64,000 nt of DNA from Ceratothoa steindachneri (taxonomy: Eukaryota; Arthropoda; Malacostraca; Isopoda; Cymothoidae): the NCBI GenBank assembly GCA_963969495.1, contig OZ018318.1, positions 176,006,294 through 176,070,293 of the forward strand, in the 5' to 3' direction. Position numbers and translations under genes: made by a program. Below, piece by piece: positions 49,501 through 60,189 of this stretch; position 1 is the first letter of the stretch, and the number at the start of each line of letters is the position of its first letter. The notes beneath the pieces are model-generated. The model was not told the DNA's origin, did no database searches, and saw only the letters and a program-made list of their open reading frames with translations.

Positions 49501-49960
49501 CTCCCCGGGTGGTTTGAAACATGAAAATGGAGCCGTTAACGAAAGCCGTGTGTCTACCCTTGTACGTGACACTGGGTGCATATACATCGTGGTATCCAAA
49601 AATTTACTTCTCTTAGTTGGTCCTCACCCCCAAAAGTTCGCTGTGGTCTATGATTACCTCGGCCGAGTGAATCGTTTCCCTATTGTAAAATAGTTGGGTC
49701 AAAGTTGTAGAAGCCTTAATCAATTTTTGCTCTGAACTAATTTGTCAGAGCCTCCAGGTTACAAGTAACCCGGTAGAAAAAGCCGTCGTAACCTGTGCGC
49801 AGGGCGCCAAAGCTTCCCTGGAACACGTTTCTTTAGAAAGCCCCTCGATTAGGAGATGGAAGTCCTCCGGAACGAGGATTTTTCCCGCGCTTAGAAGGGG
49901 TGGGCAACTCCCCTTCCCCTTTGAGAGAAGGCCGAAACTGAGGAGCAAGAGTCTTCCCGT
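49501..49960 (+). pseudogene. E3 protease remnant
   Basis: RVSTLVRDTGCIYIVVSKNL keeps the Asp-Thr-Gly triad (49568-49576). The protease tail and integrase linker that follow are heavily frameshifted. Confidence 0.68.
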
Positions 49961-51250
49961 GGTGGAATAAACATCTCATACCTAGTCAAAGATGAACTGT
50001 TACATCGTAAATGTTCCGACGGAACCGAACCTGAAACACACACCTCGTGTGTTCCCCTTTCTTACGTTCCCCAAGTCCTCCAGATTTCTCACAAAAGTCA
50101 ATTTTCCGGTCATTTTAGTCATAATATAAAACCTCTCAGATACTTTGTAAGTATTTTTATTGGCCAGGATCGGCCAGAGAAATTGAAGAGTACTGCAAAT
50201 AATGCGATGCCTGCCAAAGGATATCTGCAAAAGGGCGCGTCAAGCGGGCCCGATTTCAGAAAAGCCCGATCATCTCGGAACCTTATTCTCGTTTGGCCAT
50301 TGAACTTATTGGCCCCATTCATCCCACGTCTAGTGAAGGACACAGTTACGTCCTAACTTTGGTAAACTTCGCTACCCGTTTTCCTCAGCCAGTTTCCCTT
50401 AAGCGTATTTTTAGCGTTTCGTGCGCTGAAGCCTTTAGTTCCATTTTTCTCGGGTAGGAATTCCTAACGAGGTATTGTCGGATCGAGGAATACAATTTCC
50501 CTCCGAGGTAATGGAGTATGTCGGAAATCTCATCATGGTAAAACCGCTGTTTACTACCTCATACCACACAGCCACAAACGGAATTTGCGAAAATGTTAAT
50601 GGCACACTAAAAGCAATCCTCAGAAAATTGTGTATCGATCAGCCCCGAGAATGGCACAGATTTTTACCTGTGGCACTGTTTGCGTGTCTTGACATCCCTC
50701 ATAGGCCCCTAAGATTCGCTCCCTTCGAATTACTATGTGGCCATAACGTACGAGGCCCCCTTGCTATTTTAAAGGAACTTTTAACCAATCCCCATCTAGA
50801 TAACGAAATCAAATCTTCCTATTCTTCTCTCCTAGACCTCTGAAAGCGCCTTGAAGGTATGTGCCGACATCGCGTACCAAAATGCTGAGGGAAATCTGGA
50901 GAAGTATCGAACTTATTTTGATTTAATGGCAAAGTAAAGAAGATTTAAGCCTGGCGAGGAGGTGCTGTTGCTACTTTCCACGGAGAGTAACAAACTCCTG
51001 AGCCCCTGGAAGGGCTTCTTTTCCATTTTATAGGTAAAAGGACCAGTGGATTACCTGATTTAAACCCCATCAGAGATAAGGTTTTCCACATCAATATGTT
51101 GAAGAAATATCATCGCCGTTTGTTATCAACAATATTGTTGTCCTCGGTGAAGAGTCCCCTTTCGAAGCAATGTATCCCACTGATCCCCTCAATGTCGTGC
51201 AAGTAGTATGCATTAAACAAGCTGAAGATAATCTATCCCATCTTTAACTG
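49961..51250 (+). pseudogene. E3 integrase and GPY/F-like region, upstream of RT
   Basis: Zinc-binding start QISHKSQFSGHFSHN at about 50090. The first core motif is LAIELIGPIHP, with Glu in place of the first Asp (50302-50304). A 122-codon open stretch (50475-50843) has MSDRGIQFPSEVMEYVG with the second Asp intact, TNGICENVNGTLKAI with the Glu intact, and FLPVALFACLDIPHRPLRFA. The following 50930-51200 has RFKPGEEVLLL-like and LKKYHRR-like pieces. Frames are broken in at least two places. Its position before RT repeats the arrangement of E1. Confidence 0.82.
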
Positions 51251-51960
51251 GCCCCCGGAATCATCATCCCCAGTGCTGGATGTCTTCCCTAGGCTAGCGC
51301 CTTTGCAAAAAAGTCAGCTGCAGCAATTGTTAAATTAATTTGAAATGTCATCTCCGAGACCCCAGTTACTCCAATAAATTTGAACATGACATCGTTCTCG
51401 CCATTCAAACACCTGTTGAATCGAAGCCCTATCCTCTTCCCATTCACCTTAGAAAGCGTTCAACGAAGAAATGGACAATCTTTTAGCCTTAAATATCATC
51501 AAGCCCTCGAATTCAGATTACTGCTCCCCGATAGTTATGGTTCGCAAGCCCTCTCAAACTTTCCGCATATGCGTCGATTTTCAATAATTAAATTCTATCA
51601 CGGTGTTTAATGCCGAACTTATCCCCCTTATAGACCCAAATCTCCACCTTTTTCATGAAGCTAAATTTATTTAGGAGTTGGTCCTCTGCAAAGCCTAAGA
51701 TAAAATTCACCTCCGTAAAAACGCGCGTAAATATGCTGCCTTCCCCATCTACAAGGGTCATATGCAGTTTAAAAGACTTCCTTTCGGGTTAGTCACTGCA
51801 TGGAGCAACTAAAATAGGATGATACGAAGGACTGTGGATCACTTGCCGCACGTCTTCTTCTACTTCAACAACCTTTATGTTACTACCACTACGTGAGACT
51901 AACATGTGAAGCTCTCCGCGCCCTACTTATTAGATTTCGTGAGCACGGAATCATCCTTGG
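51251..51960 (+). pseudogene. E3 reverse transcriptase, YFNN
   Basis: Pieces include FRICVDF, LNSITVFNAELIPLIDPNL, HLFHEAKFI, MQFKRLPFGLVTAWSN and HLPHVFFYFNNLYVTTTT. The catalytic box is Tyr-Phe-Asn-Asn (51861-51872), so both metal-binding Asp are gone. Several stops. It follows the integrase region directly. Confidence 0.82.
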
Positions 51961-52660
51961 CCCCAGTAAGTGCTGCTTTGCGTAAGATACTATTAATAAT
52001 CCTGGCTTCAATGTTGGGAAAAATCAGATAAGCCCCCAGGCCGAATTGGTCAGAGCCATTGTCGAGATGCCCCTCCCCGCAGAAAGAAAAGGCTGATGTC
52101 TTCCATGGAATCAGCATCCTTTTCCTGTAAATATATCCCGAATTTGCGTCTATTTCCGCCTCTTTAAGAGCTCACCTTCAGAAGAGATGCCCAGATGCCC
52201 TTTTATGGAATCCCAAAGCTACTGCCAGATTCCAGGTACTCAAGGACAACTAGCGTTTGCCCCCATTATGAGGCTCCCGGGCGGATGCGAGTGACTAAGG
52301 AGTTGGATGCGTGCTGCTCCAATATTACCACGAAGGTGAGAAAGCCACCCGGTGGCTTATGCGAGCCAAAAGCTACTGCCCCGTGAATGTAATTCTTCGG
52401 TAAATAGAACGCGAACTTTAGCTATAGTATGGATTATTATCAAGTTTAGCATGTATTTAATTTGGAGATAGTTTATTGTAGAGATTGACCATCGCCCTTA
52501 GTCGTACCTCTGAAATACTAAAAGGAGGAACGGACGTATAATGCGATGGCTTTTGATACTCAAACGATAACAGTTCAAAGATTAGTGTATACATAGGTGA
52601 TACTGAAAATTTTATAGCTGATAATCTTAGCTGAAATCTATTAGCCGACAATGCTGGCTA
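51961..52660 (+). pseudogene. E3 RNase H remnant
   Basis: Scattered similarity in three frames: FASISASLRAHLQ, DASD followed by GVGCVLLQYYHEG, and an IADNLS-like end. Too broken to judge every catalytic residue. Confidence 0.65.
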
Positions 52661-53010
52661 ATATACTGAATTATCGGTCGCCTGTAAACCCGTCAGCTAA
52701 TCATGTATATATTAGTTTTCTTTTTTTTAACTCTGTACATATATCTATGGTCCCTGAACATAATTATTTAATATAGTAGGGGCTTTTTGTGTATTGTTGT
52801 TCCACTACCCCCTTTTGACAAAGTTCTAATCTAGTTGCTTAATTTAAATGTATTTTTTTTGTCTAACAATTTACATTAATTTTAGCCTATCGAATACAGT
52901 TCAGGTCCCCCTTTTTTTTAATCAGGCTGACGCCTTTATAAAAATTCCTCTTATCCAAATTTGCAGTGTCCCTTGTTCTTCCCTCTCTCTAAAAAAAGTT
53001 CCATCGTATG

Positions 53011-53022
53011 GAAGGGAGGGGT
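53011..53022 (+). promoter_or_regulatory. E3 polypurine tract
   Basis: gaagggaggggt lies directly before the 3' LTR start TGTAAAAG. Confidence 0.7.
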
Positions 53023-54150
53023 TGTAAAAGAACAATCTCTGACCTCCCACCCCCCATTTATCTGAGACTTCGTGTTATGGTATTGCGCCATGAATGACGT
53101 GACTTCCTGCTCGAACATTCATGAATTTTCGACTACTGAGCACGTTGGGAAAATATCTCCCAATCCTGCGAACTCGTCCTAAGCCTTCCCCCCCCCCCCG
53201 GTGACGAGGTGTGAAAGAGCCGCTTTGTCTCACCTTTGTGTTAAATGAATAATTAACTCTGCCTCCGGATTAAGATGGCTGGAGATTTTGACCCCTTTTT
53301 CCAAACTCTCCCTTTTCCTCCTTTATCAGACATACAAATACTCGGGCTATTCTGCACCTCAAGCAGTCCCTATTGTCTAGTCCCGTGAGCGTTCGTCAGC
53401 AGTAAGCCTTTTTCAGCGGTGATTCTACCCAAGTCAATTGGTAGCTTCTGTGAACAGTCTTCCTTCATTTAATCGAACCGAAGAAAATCTCCATCGATTG
53501 ATTACCTTTGAGGAAAAAGAAGTTTCGTCTTTCGGTCTAATTACGAGAAGTTATCGTCGAACGTCATCTTTAAAGTTTAGCTATTTTCAACGGAAAGTTG
53601 GTTCGAATCGTGTCCCACCTGCCTCATTTGGATCGTGCTTTACTTGCTTCATCGGATGGTTCCCCACTCCCCTCATCGCAAGAAGGACCTTCCTCGAAGT
53701 CATCGACCCGTAAGACTGAAATTCATTTCATTATTAGTATTGTCAAGTTCCCCATTTTCTTATGACCCTAGTTACATTCATTAATTAATTCCATTTCCAA
53801 ATCCTTCCTCAAAATAATTATCACCAGACTATTTCAATTTAAATAATTCAGTTTTGTCTATTATTATTATTATTTTAATCTTTCAAAATAAAATTATATT
53901 TTCGAGTTGTTTCATCTTTAACTAACCTTGAACGATACTTTCAGACTATTCAAGTAAATCTCGCAAACCATTTATGCAGTCTGTTTGATTATGAAAGATT
54001 TGAAATCCAACGCCTCAAGTATGTCCTCCTAGTCGGTCGTTAATTCTTTGCGGACAGTCCTTCAACGGTTCGAGTTGCAGTAGGTGATTAACTCACCCCT
54101 TCCACATAATATAAGAGTAGTATATAGTATAGAGTGGTTTTACCACGACA
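53023..54150 (+). repeat. E3 3' LTR
   Basis: 53023-53992 aligns with the 5' LTR. 53993-54150 has no counterpart in the truncated 5' LTR. It is included because it ends ttttaccacgaca, similar to the E1 LTR end attctacgaca, and is preceded by tatatagtatagag, similar to tatatggtatatcg. A shorter LTR ending at 53992 is the alternative. Confidence 0.65.
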
Positions 54151-54168
54151 TTTCTAACAAAACGCCCA

Positions 54169-54195
54169 CAAAATTCGAGGGTGGGCATAAACCAA
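54169..54195. repeat. Dispersed repeat copy, inverted relative to 40515-40540
   Basis: cacaaaattcgagggtgggc then ataa. Lies just outside the proposed end of E3. Confidence 0.6.
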
Positions 54196-54345
54196 ATTTA
54201 AACGACTATTTAATGATTATTTTAACAAGAATTTCATGGAAACATTAATTTGAGACAATTCGTAAGGCGTGTAAATCAAAATCATTAGGACTATTAAAAA
54301 TGCTGCCTCATATGTTTTATTATGTGGTTAAAAACACAATCACCA

Positions 54346-54405
54346 TAGTCTAGTGGTATATCAACTTGGCCACAAAATAAAACTCAGTTGATATTCGATT
54401 ACTCC
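54346..54405 (+). ncRNA. Possible tRNA-derived (SINE-like) pol III head
   Basis: tagtctagtgg (54346-54356) fits an A box, and attcgattactcc (54393-54405) resembles a B box with an inserted base. Spacing is tRNA-like, but acceptor and T stems do not pair convincingly. It may be a decayed tRNA or SINE, or chance. Confidence 0.3.
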
Positions 54406-54409
54406 ATTT

Positions 54410-55200
54410 CTCTTTGGACAGCTCTGTTGGAACTGCGCTTTAGCGAGCTTTACTCTACTTTTAGAATGATGCGAGAAAAACCCTTTTTAATGGTTCTTTA
54501 ATATGAAAAATCATTGAAATTGAATAGATTTTGATATTTAATGAGATCCTTAGAATATATTTTGAAAAATACTAAGTAACATTGTTATTGCAAAGATACC
54601 TTCTTTAATTTTCACTCATTTTACTATATATATGTGAATCAAAGTTTACTCAGAGGAATTGTTCATGCTGATTGTTCACTATACATATACATATTTGCTT
54701 TGACTAAAACCCGAAAAAGAATAAAAATAATTACCTATCAAATTAAGAAGGTTTTGTGATAATAAGCATTAAACATGAATAGAGGCGCAAGTCCAGGTTA
54801 AGCTCGGTATTATTCTCATATCATTTGGGAATTTCAAAGTGGGACCTTCTCTTGAAAGAATGAAGAGGCATAATTATTATTGTTAACTAAATTCTAATTT
54901 AGCTTCATGGAAGACTATTTTATATTAACTTAGTAAAGCACTCTCAGGTATTTTCTTGTCAAGGTTTATTTTTTTGTAATTATATCAATTACACTTGAGA
55001 ACAACGTATTTGGTGAATTTGCAAAACTATATTTTTATACCTAATTCGAGCATACTAAATTCAAATCTAAAATCAGATGCTCACTAAATGCTATAGATTT
55101 TTCGTAATATCAATAACTAATATTATACAATAATTTTCATTTTATTACGCGTATCAAATACTGTAATCAAATAGAGGCTAATTAATTAATGACCGTACAT
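54410..55200. other. Unassigned AT-rich DNA
   Basis: No gene or repeat recognised. Confidence 0.5.
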
Positions 55201-55217
55201 CAGGTTGGAGGACCTCT

Positions 55218-56950
55218 TGTCGATTTCAATGGGGCAAAGATTTACGTTTGTAACTTTTTCTCTTGTAAGTCTTCTCTGGCTGATTTCTTCTAATCGTCCA
55301 GCGGTAGTCCACCATCATGTGTCTATCCCAGTAACCTTGGTAGCCCTCTTCCATCATCTTGAAATCCTGATGGAAGCGTTCCCCATGTTCGTCTCTCACG
55401 GCTCCATGGTTCTGTGGGAATCGGTCGAGGTGACTATTTACGGAATGCAGCATTCCACTCATGTTGCATCCCAGATCACGATATGCTAAAAGCATATTAG
55501 TAACTAGATCCTCGTAGTTCTGCGCTTTTTTGTTTCCCAAGAAGTTACGAACAATGGCTGAAAATGAGACCCATGCTGCCTCCTCTTTTTCATTCATGGT
55601 GTTCACGAATCTAGAATCACTCAGGAGTTTTCCGATTTTGGGACCATCAAATACTCCTGCTTTTATTTTTTCATATGATGACAAAGCAAGAAACGCCGAT
55701 ACTATGTACTGAAAACAATTATTGTCACTGCCCAACGCCTTGACATACTGCTTCATCAACCCCAGTTTAAAATTAAGTGGAGGGAAAACGATCTTCTTCG
55801 ACTTATGATTTGCTCATTAACAATGTTTGGCAATCCTGCTCCCGAAGTTTCTTGAACTCGCCAATTTTTGGGGGATCAGTGTTTGTAATGGGTTTGACCG
55901 TCCCACATACAAATATAGCATGGAAACTTGTATATACCTTCTGCTGGTCAAGAAGGAAGTTGACCATATTAAGGTTTACACATATGATCGAATTGTGTTC
56001 ATGGTACTTATCACACAATGACATTCTTATGTCATCGTGAGTTTTTCACAGATGGAGAGAGTGACCGATTGGAACTGCACCAAAGTCATTGCTATTATAC
56101 AAAAGACACACTTCAGGCTACGTTGGCAGCTATGCAAAAACATTCTCCACTCAGCAGGGCTATAGGTACAAAGTCCCAACTTCGTAAACAGACCAGGAAC
56201 ATTGTATCAGTACCTATACAAATTGTTTGTCCTGAGAGAAACACTTAACAAATGTACTCTACCTTGTTCGGTAATATGACACCCGTACCGACCAGTCAAG
56301 CATATGTCTTTCACTTAACCTAGAGGCTAAAAGTTCTGCAGCTTTCTTGGAGAGCGCCAAATCACATATCAAGTCATTCTAATCCTCTTGATTTAAACAG
56401 TGAGGAGCTAATGACTGTTCAGCATCTGATGATGAATCTGCAGACTCTGAATCCATTCCGTGGAGGTCCATATTTGGTACGTCATTTTCATCCTTGGAGA
56501 AATCATATCCACTGAAAATTGGAACTGGTAAAGAATCAGAATGAGGTACTGGCCGGATTGCCGAAGAAATGTTGGTGTGATCGATCTTGTGCCGATTTTT
56601 CTTGCCAATCCTTTTAGTATTCACCAGAAAGAAATAATAGTCCGATACATGATCCTTTGGCTCTCGCCACACCATATGATGCCTAAAAGAAGACCCCTTT
56701 TTTTTCCTTTCATCCACTCAGGAAGATGTTCCACACAGCTATGACGAACAGCATGTGGGGCCCACTTCTTATCTTGATCGCCAAGAAGAACACCAAAATA
56801 TGCCTTATAAGTGTGGATCAGAAAGCTTGTTATATTGCACCTTTGACGAACTATTATCTAACAGCCACATATGTAGCAGAAGGTGTCTGGATCATTAACG
56901 CACTTTCTTCTTGACGAAGCCCTCACTCTAACATGAGACTTGAAACCAGA
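55218..56950 (-). pseudogene. Intronless copy of an uncharacterised arthropod protein family
   Basis: Minus-strand order from N-terminus: SSRRKCVNDPDTFCYICG, VLLGDQDKKWAPHAV, RHSCVEHLPEWMKG, MVWREPKDHVSDYYFFLVN, AIRPVPHSDSLPVP, an acidic Ser-rich stretch and a frameshifted middle. Near 56000 comes MSLCDKYHEHN; the last piece is a 177-codon open stretch (55759-55226) with FLGNKKAQNYEDLVTNMLLA, VNSHLDRFPQNHGA, RDEHGERFHQDFKMMEEGYQ and VDYRWTIRRN, ending KTYKRKSYKRK. I recognise the order as a recurrent arthropod family of unknown function, with paired Cys motifs at the start. Two expected Cys pairs are damaged (RHSC for CHSC, YYFF for CYFC). Several stops and frameshifts. No intron is apparent, which suggests a mobile or retrocopied origin. 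Confidence 0.75.
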
Positions 56951-56999
56951 AACAATAATGTCAATAATTTGCACAATAACACTTATTACTATCTTACTA

Positions 57000-57835
57000 G
57001 TATGTACTGTGAAGTATTTGTTTTCTAGGAGCACTCTCTCTCTCTCTCCGTCAGGAGAGCAGTTTTGGGGAAACGAGTAAATAGAAATTACAGAATAACT
57101 ATGGAATATAGGTAAAAGTGGATTATATATTTGAAGCCAGCATGAAAAAAACAATTAAAATTGGCAGATAAATCTAAGTCACCTTAAAATTGTTCCCCTG
57201 TGTTATTAGTAAGGAATCGGGATCGTGTTTCGGTAATTAAGGTTCAATATCACGTTTTCTTGATCTCTCTTTCTTCCTTGTTTATTTATAATTTGCCTCA
57301 ACACCAAATCTTTTTTACTAATTATTTTAAAAAAAGTTAAATTTGTATAGCTAATGTGTTTTTTTGAAATTGTTAAAGTTTCGTGTTTTTGTTAATAAGT
57401 TGATTATGATTTTCCATTTCTTGCTAGACTGACTTGTCTTTTTCTCTTCTTTGACGTTTTATTCTTCAAAAATTAGTCTTATTAGCTGATAACACCGCTC
57501 GTATAATCAGACCAATAAAGTTGATTTGTTTTAAACCAAAAGAAACAGTAAAAAAAAAAAATTAATTTAAATTTAGTCTAATGAATATGGCAAGAAGTTG
57601 AGCGTCTATCTGAGCTATGAAAATAAAAGGTAAATAGGAAACTAAGAAGCTACTAAGGGAAACTAAAAAATATAAATACAAAAGAGCATTCCATCAGTCA
57701 GTGGAAGGAAACCCACTCATGGCATTGTATAGTTATTTAAAAGTAAATCTGGTATTCTCATATGTTAATCTCGAAATCGATCTGATAATTTGAATTCTTT
57801 TTATATTGTCTTATACTTTATGAAGGAATTAATGT
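57000..57835. other. Unassigned DNA with a (CT)n run
   Basis: ctctctctctctctc near 57034-57048. Otherwise no recognised feature. Confidence 0.5.
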
Positions 57836-57839
57836 AGTC

Positions 57840-60180
57840 ACTATGAAGTATAGTAATTACTCCTGAAAGAAAAACTTGGCCTGAAGATTGTCGATAAGTC
57901 ATCAGTTATCACTCGCATCGTGGAAGAGATCTCTTGACATGATGGAGAAATAAGTATAAGAAAAGTTTTATATACCGCTGTTGGAGATCTTGAAGCCTTG
58001 ACTGGGCGTACGTCCATCGACAACGAAAAGTCGCGAGAGAAGGGGTGAGTTTTTAGAGCTTGCTTGAAAGCGGCACGCATAGAAAAGAGATATAGCTTAG
58101 AGCAGAAGGTGGAATATTTTTCAGGATAGGAGAGACTACAGAGAAGAGTCGATTTTTACATGCACTATATGCGAGTTTGAGCAACCAGAAGGAATGACTG
58201 CAATTTCCGAGCGAATGGCTCTATATTGTCTGGACACAAACAGTGAGTAGTAAAGATGAGGTGGAATTGCAGTGTATTGGATTTAAGGTGTGAGGAGGAA
58301 TTTAAAATTAATAAAAATTTAATAGGCAGTCAGTGCCTTTTTGGACTAGGGGTGTGGCACGAGGGAACCGTCCAAGACGGTTCCTTCGTGCCACATCCTT
58401 ACTCCATGCAAAGTTCTTAGGATGTTGAGGAAGAAGAATTGTTTTAATTGGGGCTCTAGGTAGACGAGCGTTACAATCATCAAGATGAGAGGTAGCAAAG
58501 GAAAGGTTAGTTATCACAGTACTGTTTGTTGAAAGGGGAACTGAAGTTGACTGAGTTTAAGGTGAAAGCAGAAAGATGATTTGATCTTATTATCAACATG
58601 TAATTTGATGTCTAGTGGACTGTCAATGAAAAAGCCGAGCTTTCTAACGTTGTTAGAGAACACTTTTGGATAAAACGTATAAAAGGCACGGCTAAGCTTT
58701 TCTCGAAAGCGAAATCTATTGATGTATCCATCAAAAGAACCTCATTTTTTATTGGTTGACTTTAAGAAAGCAATCTAATAGCATTAAGTCATCGTGTCGG
58801 ATAAGGATACAAAATTAGTGACAGTTACGACAAGTTTGGGAAGGTATAGTGAAATCTGCCTGTCATTAGCATATAAATAGAAAAATAGACCTTGCCGACG
58901 CAGAATAAAGCCAACAGGAAAGAAAGAGATAGAACAGGATGAGTATGATAGAACAGATAAGGGTTTTAGCATTTTTAGAGTCACCCAAGAAAACACGAAG
59001 GCACTGACGAAGAAAGGCGTGATCAACGATGCTAAATGCTGCCGAGAGATCTAGAAGCAACATAATTGAAGGCCTCCCATCGTTGACCTTGCTGCGGGGT
59101 CAGTTAATCACATGCAGAGGAGTCCATTCTGAGTTTTAAACTGCCTTAATGGTGGTGTAGACAGGTTTTCAGATATTGGAGCAGTTAATACTATTTCAAT
59201 AACTTTGCATTGTAACATAAGTTGAGAGATTGGTGAATATTTTGAAGGATTACTAAGGTTAAGATATTGATTTTTAGATCGGAAGGACAGCAGTGCTAAA
59301 ATTCACAAGGAATCTCAGCTATAGGTCGAGAAGAGGCTTTTAAAGTGTTCATTAGATGCAGCAGAGGGACAGAAAGGAAATGCACATAGAGAATTTGTGA
59401 GAGCCTGTCAAGAAGAAATTAGGGATTTTGGGGGATAAGCAGACTATTTAGGTGATTCTTCTGGGAAACTTTGGTGAGGGATGTAAAATATTGAGGTGGT
59501 GTAAGGGGCGTTTAGGGAGATGGTGGGGATCAAAAAACGAGAACCTAGAGCGAACATTAACCACTTCTTCAAAGAAAAAAGCAAGGAAGAGGGAGAATGC
59601 ATAGGAGGCAAAAGATGAGCGAGAAGTTTGAAAAGTGCACGAGAAGTTTTTTTCGCCAAGGATTTTACAGGTCTGGGCCCCCTCAGGAAAATTGCAGGAG
59701 GGATGTATACACATAACTTGCAAAAGGATAGGGTGCGGGGGAAAAGACGGTGAGTTTTATTTTTTGCCTCAAGGGACGTGTTGGAGAAGCAAAAGGAGCG
59801 GGATCTTCGAGAGGAGGTAGGACAAAAGGGACGATGAGTATGCAGGCAGGAGCACAGTGACAGCGAATAGAGTTAGTGGATGGTCAGATGACCAGGAGGC
59901 AAGAAGACGAAACTGCATAAGTTGCAATAGTGAGGGCATAAAAAATTCTATTTGACAACGACAAGAAGTTTGTCCATGCTATAACTGACTTCCCCATGCG
60001 GGCTGCTAAATATTTGGAAGAATTTTCGCATGTTACATATAGGACGGAAAAATGAACCAATAGCGTGGGGCAACCACCATCACCTCCTTTCACCCCCCAT
60101 CCTGTCTTGAGATAAGTCGGAAAAAGCTGATCGGCGAATAGTCTGCGAATTAAGCCGCCGCCCAAGAGTAATAAGTGAAA
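57840..60180 (-). pseudogene. CR1-like LINE reverse transcriptase relic
   Basis: Minus-strand pieces in order: SSLLSYLLSKIPLL-like upstream region, LLLDLSAAFSIVDHAFLR (59060-59007) and LYANDRQISLYLPKL. The catalytic box is Tyr-Ala-Asn-Asp (58873-58862) instead of Tyr-Ala-Asp-Asp. SHLDDCNARLPRAPIKTIL (about 58490-58430) corresponds to the CR1/L2 motif LDYCNALL. AAFKQALKTHPFSRDFS (about 58075-58025) resembles the C-terminal FK..LKT.LF block of CR1 elements. The endonuclease is not evident, so it is 5'-truncated or too decayed. Many stops. Confidence 0.75.
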
Positions 60181-60189
60181 GAAGATTTG

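Larger units (their letters stand above)
47707..54150 (+). mobile_element. E3: second family of IN-before-RT LTR element, highly decayed
   Basis: LTRs begin TGTAAAAGAACAA at 47707 and 53023. The internal order is gag part, protease, integrase, GPY/F-like region, RT, RNase H, polypurine tract. The 5' LTR end, primer site and gag start are deleted, so LTR sequence joins gag directly near 48662. The 3' LTR probably runs to 54150, because that end (taccacgaca) resembles the E1 LTR end. Then ttttt (47702-47706) and tttct (54151-54155) could be a decayed duplication. Confidence 0.8.

Noticed and set aside
47707..54150. E3 as another copy of the E1 family
   Set aside because: Its LTR start, LTR body and coding sequence differ too much; only domain order and protein-level similarity are shared.
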